From Oxalobacteraceae bacterium (GTDB lineage: Bacteria; Pseudomonadota; Gammaproteobacteria; Burkholderiales; Burkholderiaceae_D): 64,000 nucleotides of DNA. Location of the stretch: assembly GCA_947374865.1 (NCBI GenBank), contig CANCDR010000002.1, forward strand, positions 1 to 64,000, written 5' to 3'. Numbering within the stretch: the first letter of the stretch is position 1; every line of letters begins with the position of its first letter. Under the pieces are notes generated by a model that searched no databases, was not told the DNA's origin, and saw only the letters and a list, made by a program, of their open reading frames with translations. Position numbers and translations under genes: made by a program. Below, piece by piece: positions 54,628-63,212 of this stretch.

Positions 54628-55992
54628 TTAAAGATCGGTAATGACTTTATAACGTGGTACCAGCGTTTTCATGACGGCCCAAGCCACCAGATAAGCCAGC
54701 GCGCAGACAGCAAACATGATCGAATAACCGGTCTGAATCTGGCCAAGCGCACCGTAGTAATCGAACAGCCAGCCGCCCATCTTCGACACCAGAACGCCAC
54801 CCAGACCGCCAGCCATACCGCCGATACCGACGACCGAGGCGACCGATTTTTTAGGGAACATGTCAGACACCGTGGTGAATAAGTTAGCCGACCAGGCCTG
54901 GTGCGCGGAGGCGCCAATACCGATCAGGATCACCGGTACCCAGAAACTGATGTAACCGAAGGGCTGGGCAAATAACACCAGCAATGGAAACAGCGCGATC
55001 GTCAGCATAGCCTTCATCCGTCCGTCGTACGGCGACAGACCCTTGTTGATGAAATAGCTTGGGAACCAGCCACCACCAACACTGCCGATCATGGTCATAC
55101 TGTAGAGGACAGCCAGCGGCAAGGCGATTTCGGTATTTTTCATCCCGTACTGCACCGACAAATACTTCGGCAGCCAGAACAGGAAGAACCACCAAACGCC
55201 ATCGGTCATGAATTTACCAAAGGCGAACGCCCAGGTCTGGCGATAGCCGAGCAATTGAAACCAGGATGATTTCTCAGCTTGACCTGCAGGCGCGGCTGTC
55301 TCGACCACTTCATCGCTGACAATATAGGCGCGCTCTTCGGCCGACAAACGTTTTTGATTTTCTGGTGCGTCGTAAAACATGAACCAAAAACCGATCCAGA
55401 TAAATCCGACCGCACCCACTAAGACAAAGGCGCTCTGCCAGCCCCAGGTGGCGGCAATTAAGGGCACCGTCAGTGGCGCAAGAATGGCACCGACGTTGGC
55501 GCCGGAATTGAAAATACCGGTCGCGAATGAACGCTCTTTTTTCGGAAAATATTCGGCCGTCGCCTTGATCGCTGCCGGAAAATTAGCCGACTCACCGATC
55601 GCCAGAATCGCCCGTGAAATCATGAAGCCGATAATCGACACCGGCACGGCTGCTAAGCCGATGCTGGTCATCAGGTTGGATACGCCGGTACCCATCGGTA
55701 CGGCAAAGGCATGCAAAATGGCGCCGATCGACCAAATACTGATGGCCAGAATAAAGGCCGTCTTGGTACCAATTTTATCGACCACACGGCCGGCAAACAG
55801 CATCGCAATCGCATACACAAACTGGAATACGGCCGTGATGTTGGCGTAGTCGCTGTTCGTCCAGGAAAATTCTTTTGATAATTGCGGCGCGAGCAAACTG
55901 AGCACCTGCCGGTCCAAATAATTGACCGTCGTGGCGAAAAATAGCAGCGCGCAAATGGTCCAGCGGTAGCGTCCGATCGATGGCTGTCTCAT
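54628..55992 (-). CDS. MFS transporter, hexuronate/ACS-family (ExuT-like)
   Basis: A 454-residue transporter with 12 hydrophobic segments. The N-terminus YRWTICALLFFATTVNYLDRQVLSLLAPQLSKEFSW carries the NYLDRQ signature of the anion:cation symporter family. FPAAIKATAEYFPKKERSFATGIFNSGANVGAILAPL is the characteristic middle. It would import galacturonate, glucuronate or a related acid with protons. It is transcribed with the lactonase and epimerase genes. Confidence 0.92.
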   Translation of the reverse strand: MRQPSIGRYRWTICALLFFATTVNYLDRQVLSLLAPQLSKEFSWTNSDYANITAVFQFVYAIAMLFAGRVVDKIGTKTAFILAISIWSIGAILHAFAVPMGTGVSNLMTSIGLAAVPVSIIGFMISRAILAIGESANFPAAIKATAEYFPKKERSFATGIFNSGANVGAILAPLTVPLIAATWGWQSAFVLVGAVGFIWIGFWFMFYDAPENQKRLSAEERAYIVSDEVVETAAPAGQAEKSSWFQLLGYRQTWAFAFGKFMTDGVWWFFLFWLPKYLSVQYGMKNTEIALPLAVLYSMTMIGSVGGGWFPSYFINKGLSPYDGRMKAMLTIALFPLLVLFAQPFGYISFWVPVILIGIGASAHQAWSANLFTTVSDMFPKKSVASVVGIGGMAGGLGGVLVSKMGGWLFDYYGALGQIQTGYSIMFAVCALAYLVAWAVMKTLVPRYKVITDL

Positions 55993-56010
55993 GTGATCAT
56001 CCTTTTTTAA

Positions 56011-56038
56011 TGATTCAATTTTTTTGATTCAATTTTTT
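56011..56038. repeat. AT-rich tandem pair TGATTCAATTTTTT
   Basis: Two 14-bp units overlap a T run just upstream of the MFS start. Besides being another short tandem array, the A/T richness may affect promoter strength. Confidence 0.6.
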
Positions 56039-56060
56039 AAAATATGCATCCTGCATGTCG

Positions 56061-56100
56061 CTTGCGCCCGCCTTGACGTGTTGGTCGGTGCGGGCGCAAG
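56061..56100. terminator. Strong GC hairpin behind the semialdehyde dehydrogenase gene
   Basis: CTTGCGCCCGC (56061-56071) pairs perfectly with GCGGGCGCAAG (56090-56100). It lies 39 bp after the dehydrogenase stop on the minus strand. The AT-rich run comes only some 20 bases later, so it is a possible but not textbook terminator. Confidence 0.5.
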
Positions 56101-56138
56101 ACTTTGATCAGGCGCTTATGCGGCGTAAGGCTGCATCA

Positions 56139-57719
56139 TTACTTCGGCATGACCAATTCACCATCGACGATACGCGCCAGATGGAAGGGATTTTCATCCT
56201 TCAATGCGGCTGGCAGCAAATCGGCGGGCATGGCCTGGTAACAGACCGGACGTGTAAAACGATCGATCGCCGATGCGCCGACCGACGTGGAACGACTATC
56301 TGACGTCGATGGGAACGGACCGCCATGCACCATGGCGTGCGCGACTTCCACACCCGTCGGAAAGCCGTTGAACAAAATACGTCCGGCTTTTCTTTCCAGT
56401 GTTGGCAGCAGTTTGGCGGCCAGCGCACGATCTGCGGCCACAGCATGCACGGTGATGGTCAATTGACCTTCAACAAATCCGGCGAGTCGCTGCATCTGCG
56501 CTTCATCACTGCAGCGAATGATCAGTGACGAAGGACCGAAATTTTCGTCTTGCAGCGCTGGGGTAGTCAGAAAGGTCGCGCCATCACACACCGCCAATGC
56601 GGCCTGGGCGGCACAGCCACCATCACTCGTTAAGCCCTGCGCGAGCAGCGTCACGCCGGCAATCTTACTCAGGCTGTCAACGCCAGCGTTGTAGGCTTTA
56701 TGAATACCCGGCGTGAGCATGGTCGATGCTGCTTTGGCTTTCAAGGCAGTGCTGGCGGCATCCATAAACTGCTGCAGATGCGGACCATCGAGCGCGATCA
56801 CCAGACCAGGGTTGGTGCAGAACTGTCCTGCGCCCAAGGTCAGTGAATCAACAAAACCCTGTGCCAGCGTCGCCGCATTGGCTGCTAGTGCTTGCGGCAG
56901 CAAAAAGACCGGATTGATACTGCTCATCTCAGCGTACACAGGAATCGGTTCGTGACGCTGGGCGGCGGTGCGCACCAGTGCCAGTCCGCCTTGACGCGAG
57001 CCGGTGAAACCGACCGCCTTGATCGCCGGATGGCTGACCAGGCTTTGGCCGATTTGACGTCCGTCGCCGATCAGCATCGAGAACACGCCCTCTGGCATGC
57101 CGCAGTCGGCGACGGCTTTTTGAATCGCCTTGCCGACCAGCTCAGACGTACCCAAATGTGCGCTATGGGCTTTGACAATAACAGGACAGCCAGCCGCCAA
57201 TGCAGAGGCAGTATCGCCACCGGCAACAGAAAACGCGAGGGGAAAATTACTGGCGCCGAACACTGCGACCGGACCGAGCGCGATTTTGCGCAGGCGCAGA
57301 TCCGGACGTGGTGGCGCGCGTTCTGGTAAGGCAGAATCAAGGGTAGCGGTCATCCAGCGACCATCACGCACCACCTTAGCAAACAGACGCAGCTGGCCGA
57401 CGGTACGACCGCGCTCACCTTCGAGACGGGCGACCGGCAGTCCGGTTTCCTGTGTCGCGCGCTCAATCAACGCCGAACCGATATCCAAAATATTGGTCGC
57501 GATTGCTTCCAGAAAAAGGGCCCGCTGCTCCAGCGTGGTTTCACGGTAGGTATCAAACGCTGCTTCGGCCAGCGCGCAGGCACGCTCGACTTCTGCCACG
57601 GTCGCCAGACCAAAATCAGGCGTCATGACGGCATTCTGTGCCGGATTAATCGCGTGTACTACGCCCGCCGTGCCGAGCACGGTGGATTGTCCAATGATCA
57701 TATGACCGGTAATGTGCAT
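56139..57719 (-). CDS. Alpha-ketoglutaric semialdehyde (2,5-dioxovalerate) dehydrogenase
   Basis: A 526-residue aldehyde dehydrogenase of the KGSADH type. [34 protein letters not shown] is diagnostic of that group, [13 protein letters not shown] replaces the usual ELGGK region, and the catalytic Cys is in [11 protein letters not shown]. It oxidises 2,5-dioxovalerate to 2-oxoglutarate, the last step of the oxidative uronate, aldarate and pentose pathways. It follows kdgD in the same orientation, matching that step order. Confidence 0.93.
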   Translation of the reverse strand: MHITGHMIIGQSTVLGTAGVVHAINPAQNAVMTPDFGLATVAEVERACALAEAAFDTYRETTLEQRALFLEAIATNILDIGSALIERATQETGLPVARLEGERGRTVGQLRLFAKVVRDGRWMTATLDSALPERAPPRPDLRLRKIALGPVAVFGASNFPLAFSVAGGDTASALAAGCPVIVKAHSAHLGTSELVGKAIQKAVADCGMPEGVFSMLIGDGRQIGQSLVSHPAIKAVGFTGSRQGGLALVRTAAQRHEPIPVYAEMSSINPVFLLPQALAANAATLAQGFVDSLTLGAGQFCTNPGLVIALDGPHLQQFMDAASTALKAKAASTMLTPGIHKAYNAGVDSLSKIAGVTLLAQGLTSDGGCAAQAALAVCDGATFLTTPALQDENFGPSSLIIRCSDEAQMQRLAGFVEGQLTITVHAVAADRALAAKLLPTLERKAGRILFNGFPTGVEVAHAMVHGGPFPSTSDSRSTSVGASAIDRFTRPVCYQAMPADLLPAALKDENPFHLARIVDGELVMPK

Positions 57720-57735
57720 TGCTTACTCCATGAAT

Positions 57736-57755
57736 CCTGCAGAACAATCTGCAGG
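57736..57755. other. Perfect hairpin in the dehydrogenase leader
   Basis: CCTGCAGA and TCTGCAGG form an 8-bp stem around ACAA. It lies in the gap between kdgD and the dehydrogenase gene, close to the latter's start. It could affect mRNA processing or be a weak terminator; there is no T run. Confidence 0.4.
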
Positions 57756-57803
57756 AGGGTGAATCGAGATGAATTGAAATAACGACTGTTGCACTATTCA
57801 AGC

Positions 57804-58715
57804 TTATTGCGGACCTTGCTTCTTGATCAGTGCATCGAGCTGTTCGCATTCTGCTGCGTTCAGATCCGTCAATGGTGCACGTACCGGACCTGCGTCGTAA
57901 CCGACCAGACGGGCACCGGCCTTGATCATACTAACGGCATAACCAGCTTTGCTGTTACGGATTTCCAGCAGCGGCAAAAAGAAATCATCGATCAGACGAT
58001 TCGTGGTCGCGTGATCGTCCTTGGCCACTGCATGGTAAAAGTCCATCGCCAGCTTCGGCACAAAGTTAAACACGGCCGAAGAATACACCGGGACGCCCAA
58101 AGCCTTATAAGCCGCCGCAAAAATTTCTGCGGTAGGCAGGCCACCCAGATAGCTGAAACGGTCACCCATACGGCGCCAGATCGACACCATCAATTCGATA
58201 TCGCCGACACCATCTTTAAAACCGATCAGGTTCGGGCAGCGCGCTGCCAGAATTTCCAGCGAATCTGGCGTGAGGCGGCAGACATTACGGTTATAAACGA
58301 TCACGCCGCAGCTGACCGAATTACAGACCTGCTCAACGTGCGCGATCAGACCATCCTGGCTGGCTTCCGTCAGATAATGCGGCAGCAGCAAAACGCCCTG
58401 CGCGCCCAGACGTTCGGCTTCCTGTGCGAACGCGATCGCGCTGCGGGTCGGGCCACCAGCGCCGGCCAGAATCGGTACCTTGCCGCGGCAGGTATCGACG
58501 GCAGTACGGATCACGTCCGAATACTCACTATGCGTGAGCGAAAAGAATTCACCTGTACCGCCGGCCGCAAACAACGCGCTCGCGCCATAAGGTGCGAGCC
58601 ACTCAAGCCGCTTGGCATAGGTATCAGCGCGAAAATTACCCTGCGCGTCAAAGTCGGTGATCGGGAAAGACAGCAGGCCGGAGGAAAGAATTTGTTTGAG
58701 TTCTTGCGGATGCAT
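57804..58715 (-). CDS. kdgD: 5-dehydro-4-deoxyglucarate dehydratase
   Basis: A 303-residue DHDPS-family enzyme. The N-terminus [24 protein letters not shown] and [21 protein letters not shown] are diagnostic of KdgD. The Schiff-base lysine is in [14 protein letters not shown] and the catalytic tyrosine in GVIVYNRN. It decarboxylates and dehydrates 5-dehydro-4-deoxyglucarate to 2,5-dioxovalerate, the substrate of the next gene product. The GntR regulator gene precedes it, with a candidate operator between. Confidence 0.94.
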   Translation of the reverse strand: MHPQELKQILSSGLLSFPITDFDAQGNFRADTYAKRLEWLAPYGASALFAAGGTGEFFSLTHSEYSDVIRTAVDTCRGKVPILAGAGGPTRSAIAFAQEAERLGAQGVLLLPHYLTEASQDGLIAHVEQVCNSVSCGVIVYNRNVCRLTPDSLEILAARCPNLIGFKDGVGDIELMVSIWRRMGDRFSYLGGLPTAEIFAAAYKALGVPVYSSAVFNFVPKLAMDFYHAVAKDDHATTNRLIDDFFLPLLEIRNSKAGYAVSMIKAGARLVGYDAGPVRAPLTDLNAAECEQLDALIKKQGPQ

Positions 58716-58791
58716 AGGAGGTCCTGGATAAAATGTAATGAAATCGGTGGGGAATTAAGTGAATCTGAGCAAGATTTTATCTTGTTATACG

Positions 58792-58806
58792 TTGTCGTAC
58801 AACTTA
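58792..58806. promoter_or_regulatory. Candidate FadR/FCD-type operator upstream of kdgD
   Basis: TTGTCGTACAA (58792-58802) fits the GntR/FadR-family form TnGTnnnACnA. The extension TCGTACAACTTA (58795-58806) recurs on the other strand at 59626-59637, before the regulator gene. Confidence 0.55.
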
Positions 58807-58836
58807 AATTTGCACATGACTTATCTTGCTTGAATA

Positions 58837-59595
58837 TTAACGCTGACCGCCATCCTGCAGCACCTCTTGCGCACGGCGCAGACGTTCACGGCTATTGCTC
58901 AGATGGGTGCGCATGGCAGCCCGCGCCCCTTCAGAATCCTGACGCAGGATGGCGTCGAAGATATCTTCATGCTCGCGATTGACACGTTCAAGATAGCTTG
59001 CCGGGTCCTGCCGGGCCAGATTGAGGGGATGGATGCGGGCGCGCGGAATTATGGTGGTGCCGAGGTGGTGCAGGATGTCGACAAAATAACGGTTACCTGT
59101 CGCCTGGGCGATCAAGAGGTGAAATTCGACGTCGGCGTCCACCGAAGTGGTGCCAGGATCCGCCGGCTTGACCAGCCGTGCCAGCACCGTGCGCAAGGCC
59201 TCGACTTGCGCCTCGCTGCGACGCGCGGCAGCCAGCCAAGCAGCCTCGGTTTCAAGGCTGATACGCAGTTCAAGTATGGACAGCACATCCATGACCGTGA
59301 CGATGGTAGCGGGCGAAATACCGATAGCGGTCGGCGCAGGTGCCAGCGCAAAGGTGCCGATACCGTGCCGCGTTTGTACCAGACCGGCAGCTTGCAAATG
59401 CGAGATCGCCTCCCGCACCACGGTGCGGCTGACGCCAAACTGCAGCATGATGGCGGATTCGGTCGGCAGTTTTTCGCCGGTCTTCAAAACGCCGTTACGG
59501 ATGTCTTGCGTGAGCGTTTCGACCACGTGATGCGCCAGTTTTCTGTGCTTGTCGCGTGGTATGACGATCGCGGGAACGGTGGTGGCATCCATCAT
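58837..59595 (-). CDS. GntR-family transcriptional regulator, FCD (FadR/UxuR) subgroup
   Basis: About 252 residues from ATG 59595 or 59592; an earlier start would overlap the helicase stop. The winged helix is TLTQDIRNGVLKTGEKLPTESAIMLQFGVSRTVVREAISHLQAAGLVQTRHGIGTF. The C-terminal FCD domain is all helical, with metal-binding candidates in DADVEFHLLIAQATGN and HEDIFDAI. It most likely represses kdgD and the downstream uronate genes until a pathway intermediate binds. Confidence 0.9.
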   Translation of the reverse strand: MMDATTVPAIVIPRDKHRKLAHHVVETLTQDIRNGVLKTGEKLPTESAIMLQFGVSRTVVREAISHLQAAGLVQTRHGIGTFALAPAPTAIGISPATIVTVMDVLSILELRISLETEAAWLAAARRSEAQVEALRTVLARLVKPADPGTTSVDADVEFHLLIAQATGNRYFVDILHHLGTTIIPRARIHPLNLARQDPASYLERVNREHEDIFDAILRQDSEGARAAMRTHLSNSRERLRRAQEVLQDGGQR

Positions 59596-59625
59596 GGCTT
59601 GGGGTCTGCCCGGCGTGAGCTTCAA

Positions 59626-59637
59626 TAAGTTGTACGA
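59626..59637 (-). promoter_or_regulatory. Second copy of the candidate GntR operator word
   Basis: The 12-mer TCGTACAACTTA found upstream of kdgD is repeated here in inverted orientation, 31 bp before the regulator start. This suggests autoregulation. Only one half-site is good. Confidence 0.45.
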
Positions 59638-59644
59638 TGTCCTA

Positions 59645-62600
59645 CTATACGGTGTTTTTGTCAAAAAGTGAATGCACGCCCTCCTCTACCGGGGCAAAAA
59701 TCGCCTGCAGGTCTTCTTGCGAGAGACGTAAATCTGCTGCGAAGCCCTCAGACAGGATGGCATTTGCCAAATCGGCCTTATGCCTTTGGAGCAGCTGAAT
59801 TTTTTCTTCCAGCGTGCCTTTGGCGATCAGTTTATAGACGAAAACCGGCTTGTCTTGACCGATGCGCCAGGCGCGGTCGGTGGCCTGATTTTCTGCGGCC
59901 GGATTCCACCACGGGTCGTAATGAATCACCGTGTCGGCCGCCGTCAGATTCAATCCGACCCCGCCGGCTTTAAGGCTGATCAAAAACAGTGGCACCTCAC
60001 CACCCTGGAAACGATCTACCTGATCGGCACGGTCTTTGGTATCGCCGGTCAGGAGCGCATAGTCGATGGCGCGTGCATGGAGTTCGGACTCGATCAAGGC
60101 GAGCATGCTGGTAAATTGCGAGAACACCAGTATCTTTCTACCCTCCTCCAGCAAGGCTTCCAGCATGTTCATGAGTTCATTTAATTTAGCCGACGGCGCG
60201 GTGCTTTTTTTGCTGCCGGTGATACGCACCAGCCGCGGATCGCAACAGACCTGACGCAATTTGAGCAAGGCCTCCAGGATCACAATGTGGCTGCGCGCGA
60301 CGCCTTTTCTGGCGATTTCGGCCTGTACTTTTTTATCCATGGCCAGGCGCACGGTTTCATATAAATCGCGCTGCGCACCGGCGAGTTCCACTTCGCGCAC
60401 GATCTCGGTTTTGATGGGCAGCTCTTTGGCGACCTTGTCTTTGGTCCGACGCAAAAGAAAGGGCTTGATGCGTCGGATCAGCAGTGCACTACGGGCGGTG
60501 TCGCCTGATTTTTCGATGGGTTTGCGAAAATCGGTATTGAATTTCTTTTCGTCGCCCAGCAAACCCGGCAAAAGAAAATGAAACTGCGACCACAGCTCGC
60601 CGAGATGATTTTGCAGCGGCGTCCCGGTCAGGCACAGACGATGTTTTGCCCGCAGCATGGTCGCCGACTGGGCGGCCTTGGCCTTGCTGTTCTTGATGTA
60701 TTGCGACTCATCGAGGATCACGATATGAAACCGATGCGCGCTTAATTGTTCTTCATCGCGCGCCAGCAGTGGGTAGGTCGTCAGCACCAGATCAAACTGT
60801 TCGATCTCGGCAAAGCGCGCGAGCCGTTCAGTACCATGCAAAAGCAGTACCCGCAGACCGGGCGTAAACCGCGCCGATTCGGCCTGCCAGTTATGCATCA
60901 GACTGGTCGGCGCGACGACGAGTGCCGGCGCATCAAGACGGCCGGCTTCTTTTTCCAGCAGGATGTGGGCCAGGGTCTGGATGGTTTTGCCCAGTCCCAT
61001 ATCGTCAGCCAGGATGCCGGCTAGCTGATATTGACGCAAGAACTGCATCCAGGCCAGTCCCTCGCTTTGGTATTCACGTAGCTGGGCCTGCAGACCGACG
61101 GGCGGCACAACGCTTTGCACGCCACCAAATTGGCTAAGTTTCTTGCCGATCTCGCGCAGTCGTTCGCCACCCATCCAGCGCAGTTGTGCATTGGCATCCA
61201 GTTCCGTCAGACGCGCCGCGTCCAGCGTGGTCAAGCGCAGACTATTGCTGATTTTGTCGGTGAAATACAGCTCGCCCAGGGTGGCCAGGATCGGCTTGAT
61301 ACGCCCCCAGGGTAGGGCCACCCGTTGACCTTGCGGCAGTCGGGCGAGCAGCAGATCGGTGTCGGCATGCGCGGCCAAGGCAGCCGGGTTGAATTCGTGC
61401 GGCGCCTCGCGGATAAGTTGCACCAGCACCGGCAAGAGCGCGACCTGCTGCTGATTCACCACGATGCCCAGTTCCAGATCGAACCAGGCGCTACCGATAC
61501 CACCTTCCTGCTCGACCTCGGCGTACCAGTCATCGATCTGGCTCAGTTCGTAGCGAAATTCATGGCGTAATTCGATGCGCCAGCCTTGCTCGCGCAAACC
61601 CGGCAAATCCTGACTGACAAAACGCAGCCAGGCATCTTGCCCGGCCAGTTCCAGCGCGCCCGATAATCTAAACAGCAGTGAGTCCGGCGATGCGGGAGCC
61701 ACAAAGCCCAGGCCGATCAGCTGCTCCAATGCGCTCTGCTCGGCCTGGGGATTGCGCACGATGTGCTCCATGCCGGAGCCAGCCTGGCGCACCAGAATCG
61801 GATTTCTGTCGAACGGCGTGCGCAAGTGATCGTAATCAAACGCCAGCACCGCATAATCCTGCAGATGTGCGCTAACCTTGCCTTGCGCCGGAATCACCAG
61901 GCAGCCGAGCGTGAGTACCGCGTGGGGCAAAATATCTTCGCGCACGGTCGGCGGAATTTGTTTGGGCACCGGGACGAATGCATCGAGGCCGAGCGATTGC
62001 ATCCGGCGGCCAAATTCTGCCTTGTTTTGATTCGTCACTGGTGGCGCCGTGGCGACCAGTTTTTTGAGCGTTTCCATCGGCATCGCCTGCAATGCCTCGC
62101 TTAAGCGCAGCTCACCGATCGTCTGCCCTTGCACATACCACGGCGGATCGGTCGACAAAACTTCATCGATCGGCGCGTCATCGCCAAACTGCCAGCAAAG
62201 CTGCGCCATGTCAGCGCGTCCCAACACTTCACGCCAGCCCAGACTGGCCGTGCGCAGTGGCCCGGGCTTGAGCAAAGTGAGCGCCCCTGCTTTCAGATCG
62301 GCGCGTTCATTGGCCCAATACAGCCGCTCCTCTTGCAGCAGATGCTGGATCAAGATGGCACCGAGCTGGCCCTTGAGTTCCGTCACCGCACCGTTGTAGG
62401 TAATACTGCCCAACATGCCGATAAATAATTGCGCAGGATAGGTATCCGCCGGCTTGATATAACTGGGCGGATAGGAGGCCAGACTATAGGTATCGCGCAG
62501 CATGGACGCGGTAGCGATTTCACCATCGGCGCCCAGTGTGAGTTTGCACATGACTAAATCGATGCGCCGGCCCAGGTGCTCGGGGATCATCACAAAGGCC

Positions 62601-63031
62601 AGGGATTGTTTATTTTTTGGCTTGGCCGCTGCGATTACCTGGGCTTGACTGGCCTGGGCAAAATCTTTCAACCACAGTTGCATCCCATAAGGCAGGGACT
62701 GCGCGACCGGCGCGCCATACTGTGTGACCTGGGCGTGCTTCATACAGCTCAACAGCAGCGCCACCACATGCTTACAGTTCGAAGACATCGGGCAGCTACA
62801 GCGACCGTGAATAGCGACCTGCAGGCCTTTTTCATCCCACGTTACATGCTGCGAATAGACTTGATTCTGGCTGCCATAGACTTTGCCATCAATCGCCTTC
62901 TCGCCCACGTTGAAGTCGACGACTTTGCCGCTCAACATAAGCTCTTCGCCGCGCTGCACGCTGCCGGCGTCAAAGTTATGGCGGATGTCGTCTTTTGTAA
63001 AATGCATGCCCTGGCCGATAAGATTCATCAT
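59645..63031 (-). CDS. SNF2-family helicase with SWIM zinc finger
   Basis: A 1128-residue Swi2/Snf2 ATPase. Cys78, Cys80, Cys86 and His88 form an N-terminal SWIM finger (CSCPMSSNCKHV). A long middle region of unknown fold follows. Helicase motifs: I ADDMGLGKTIQTLAH, II LDESQYIKNSKA, III LTGTPLQNHLGELWSQF, V LKAGGVGLNLTAADTVIHYDPWWNPA and VI RAWRIGQDKPVFVYKLI. The family moves along dsDNA to remove or remodel proteins, and bacterial members are linked to transcription recycling or DNA repair. Its stop is next to the regulator. Confidence 0.93.
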   Translation of the reverse strand: MMNLIGQGMHFTKDDIRHNFDAGSVQRGEELMLSGKVVDFNVGEKAIDGKVYGSQNQVYSQHVTWDEKGLQVAIHGRCSCPMSSNCKHVVALLLSCMKHAQVTQYGAPVAQSLPYGMQLWLKDFAQASQAQVIAAAKPKNKQSLAFVMIPEHLGRRIDLVMCKLTLGADGEIATASMLRDTYSLASYPPSYIKPADTYPAQLFIGMLGSITYNGAVTELKGQLGAILIQHLLQEERLYWANERADLKAGALTLLKPGPLRTASLGWREVLGRADMAQLCWQFGDDAPIDEVLSTDPPWYVQGQTIGELRLSEALQAMPMETLKKLVATAPPVTNQNKAEFGRRMQSLGLDAFVPVPKQIPPTVREDILPHAVLTLGCLVIPAQGKVSAHLQDYAVLAFDYDHLRTPFDRNPILVRQAGSGMEHIVRNPQAEQSALEQLIGLGFVAPASPDSLLFRLSGALELAGQDAWLRFVSQDLPGLREQGWRIELRHEFRYELSQIDDWYAEVEQEGGIGSAWFDLELGIVVNQQQVALLPVLVQLIREAPHEFNPAALAAHADTDLLLARLPQGQRVALPWGRIKPILATLGELYFTDKISNSLRLTTLDAARLTELDANAQLRWMGGERLREIGKKLSQFGGVQSVVPPVGLQAQLREYQSEGLAWMQFLRQYQLAGILADDMGLGKTIQTLAHILLEKEAGRLDAPALVVAPTSLMHNWQAESARFTPGLRVLLLHGTERLARFAEIEQFDLVLTTYPLLARDEEQLSAHRFHIVILDESQYIKNSKAKAAQSATMLRAKHRLCLTGTPLQNHLGELWSQFHFLLPGLLGDEKKFNTDFRKPIEKSGDTARSALLIRRIKPFLLRRTKDKVAKELPIKTEIVREVELAGAQRDLYETVRLAMDKKVQAEIARKGVARSHIVILEALLKLRQVCCDPRLVRITGSKKSTAPSAKLNELMNMLEALLEEGRKILVFSQFTSMLALIESELHARAIDYALLTGDTKDRADQVDRFQGGEVPLFLISLKAGGVGLNLTAADTVIHYDPWWNPAAENQATDRAWRIGQDKPVFVYKLIAKGTLEEKIQLLQRHKADLANAILSEGFAADLRLSQEDLQAIFAPVEEGVHSLFDKNTV

Positions 63032-63212
63032 CCAAATGTGATGAACCTGCCATTATCGCAGATGCTGCTTTACCGGTGGTCGACAGGCTTTTGCCAAGCT
63101 CGCCGGCTTGACAGACATATATCAATACACTACTGTATGTTCAAGACATCGCATTGCCTTCCGGCGCGGCATGCCTGGCGCAATAAGATGATGTCAATAA
63201 CAGGAGATGAAC

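Noticed and set aside
57789..58982. Long plus-strand open frame of 397 codons
   Set aside because: It is antisense to kdgD and to the regulator gene, has no SD and no recognisable domain, and is explained by codon bias of the real genes.
58867..59628. Plus-strand open frame of 253 codons
   Set aside because: It mirrors the GntR regulator on the other strand; the composition is rich in His, Arg and Gln with no protein-like pattern.
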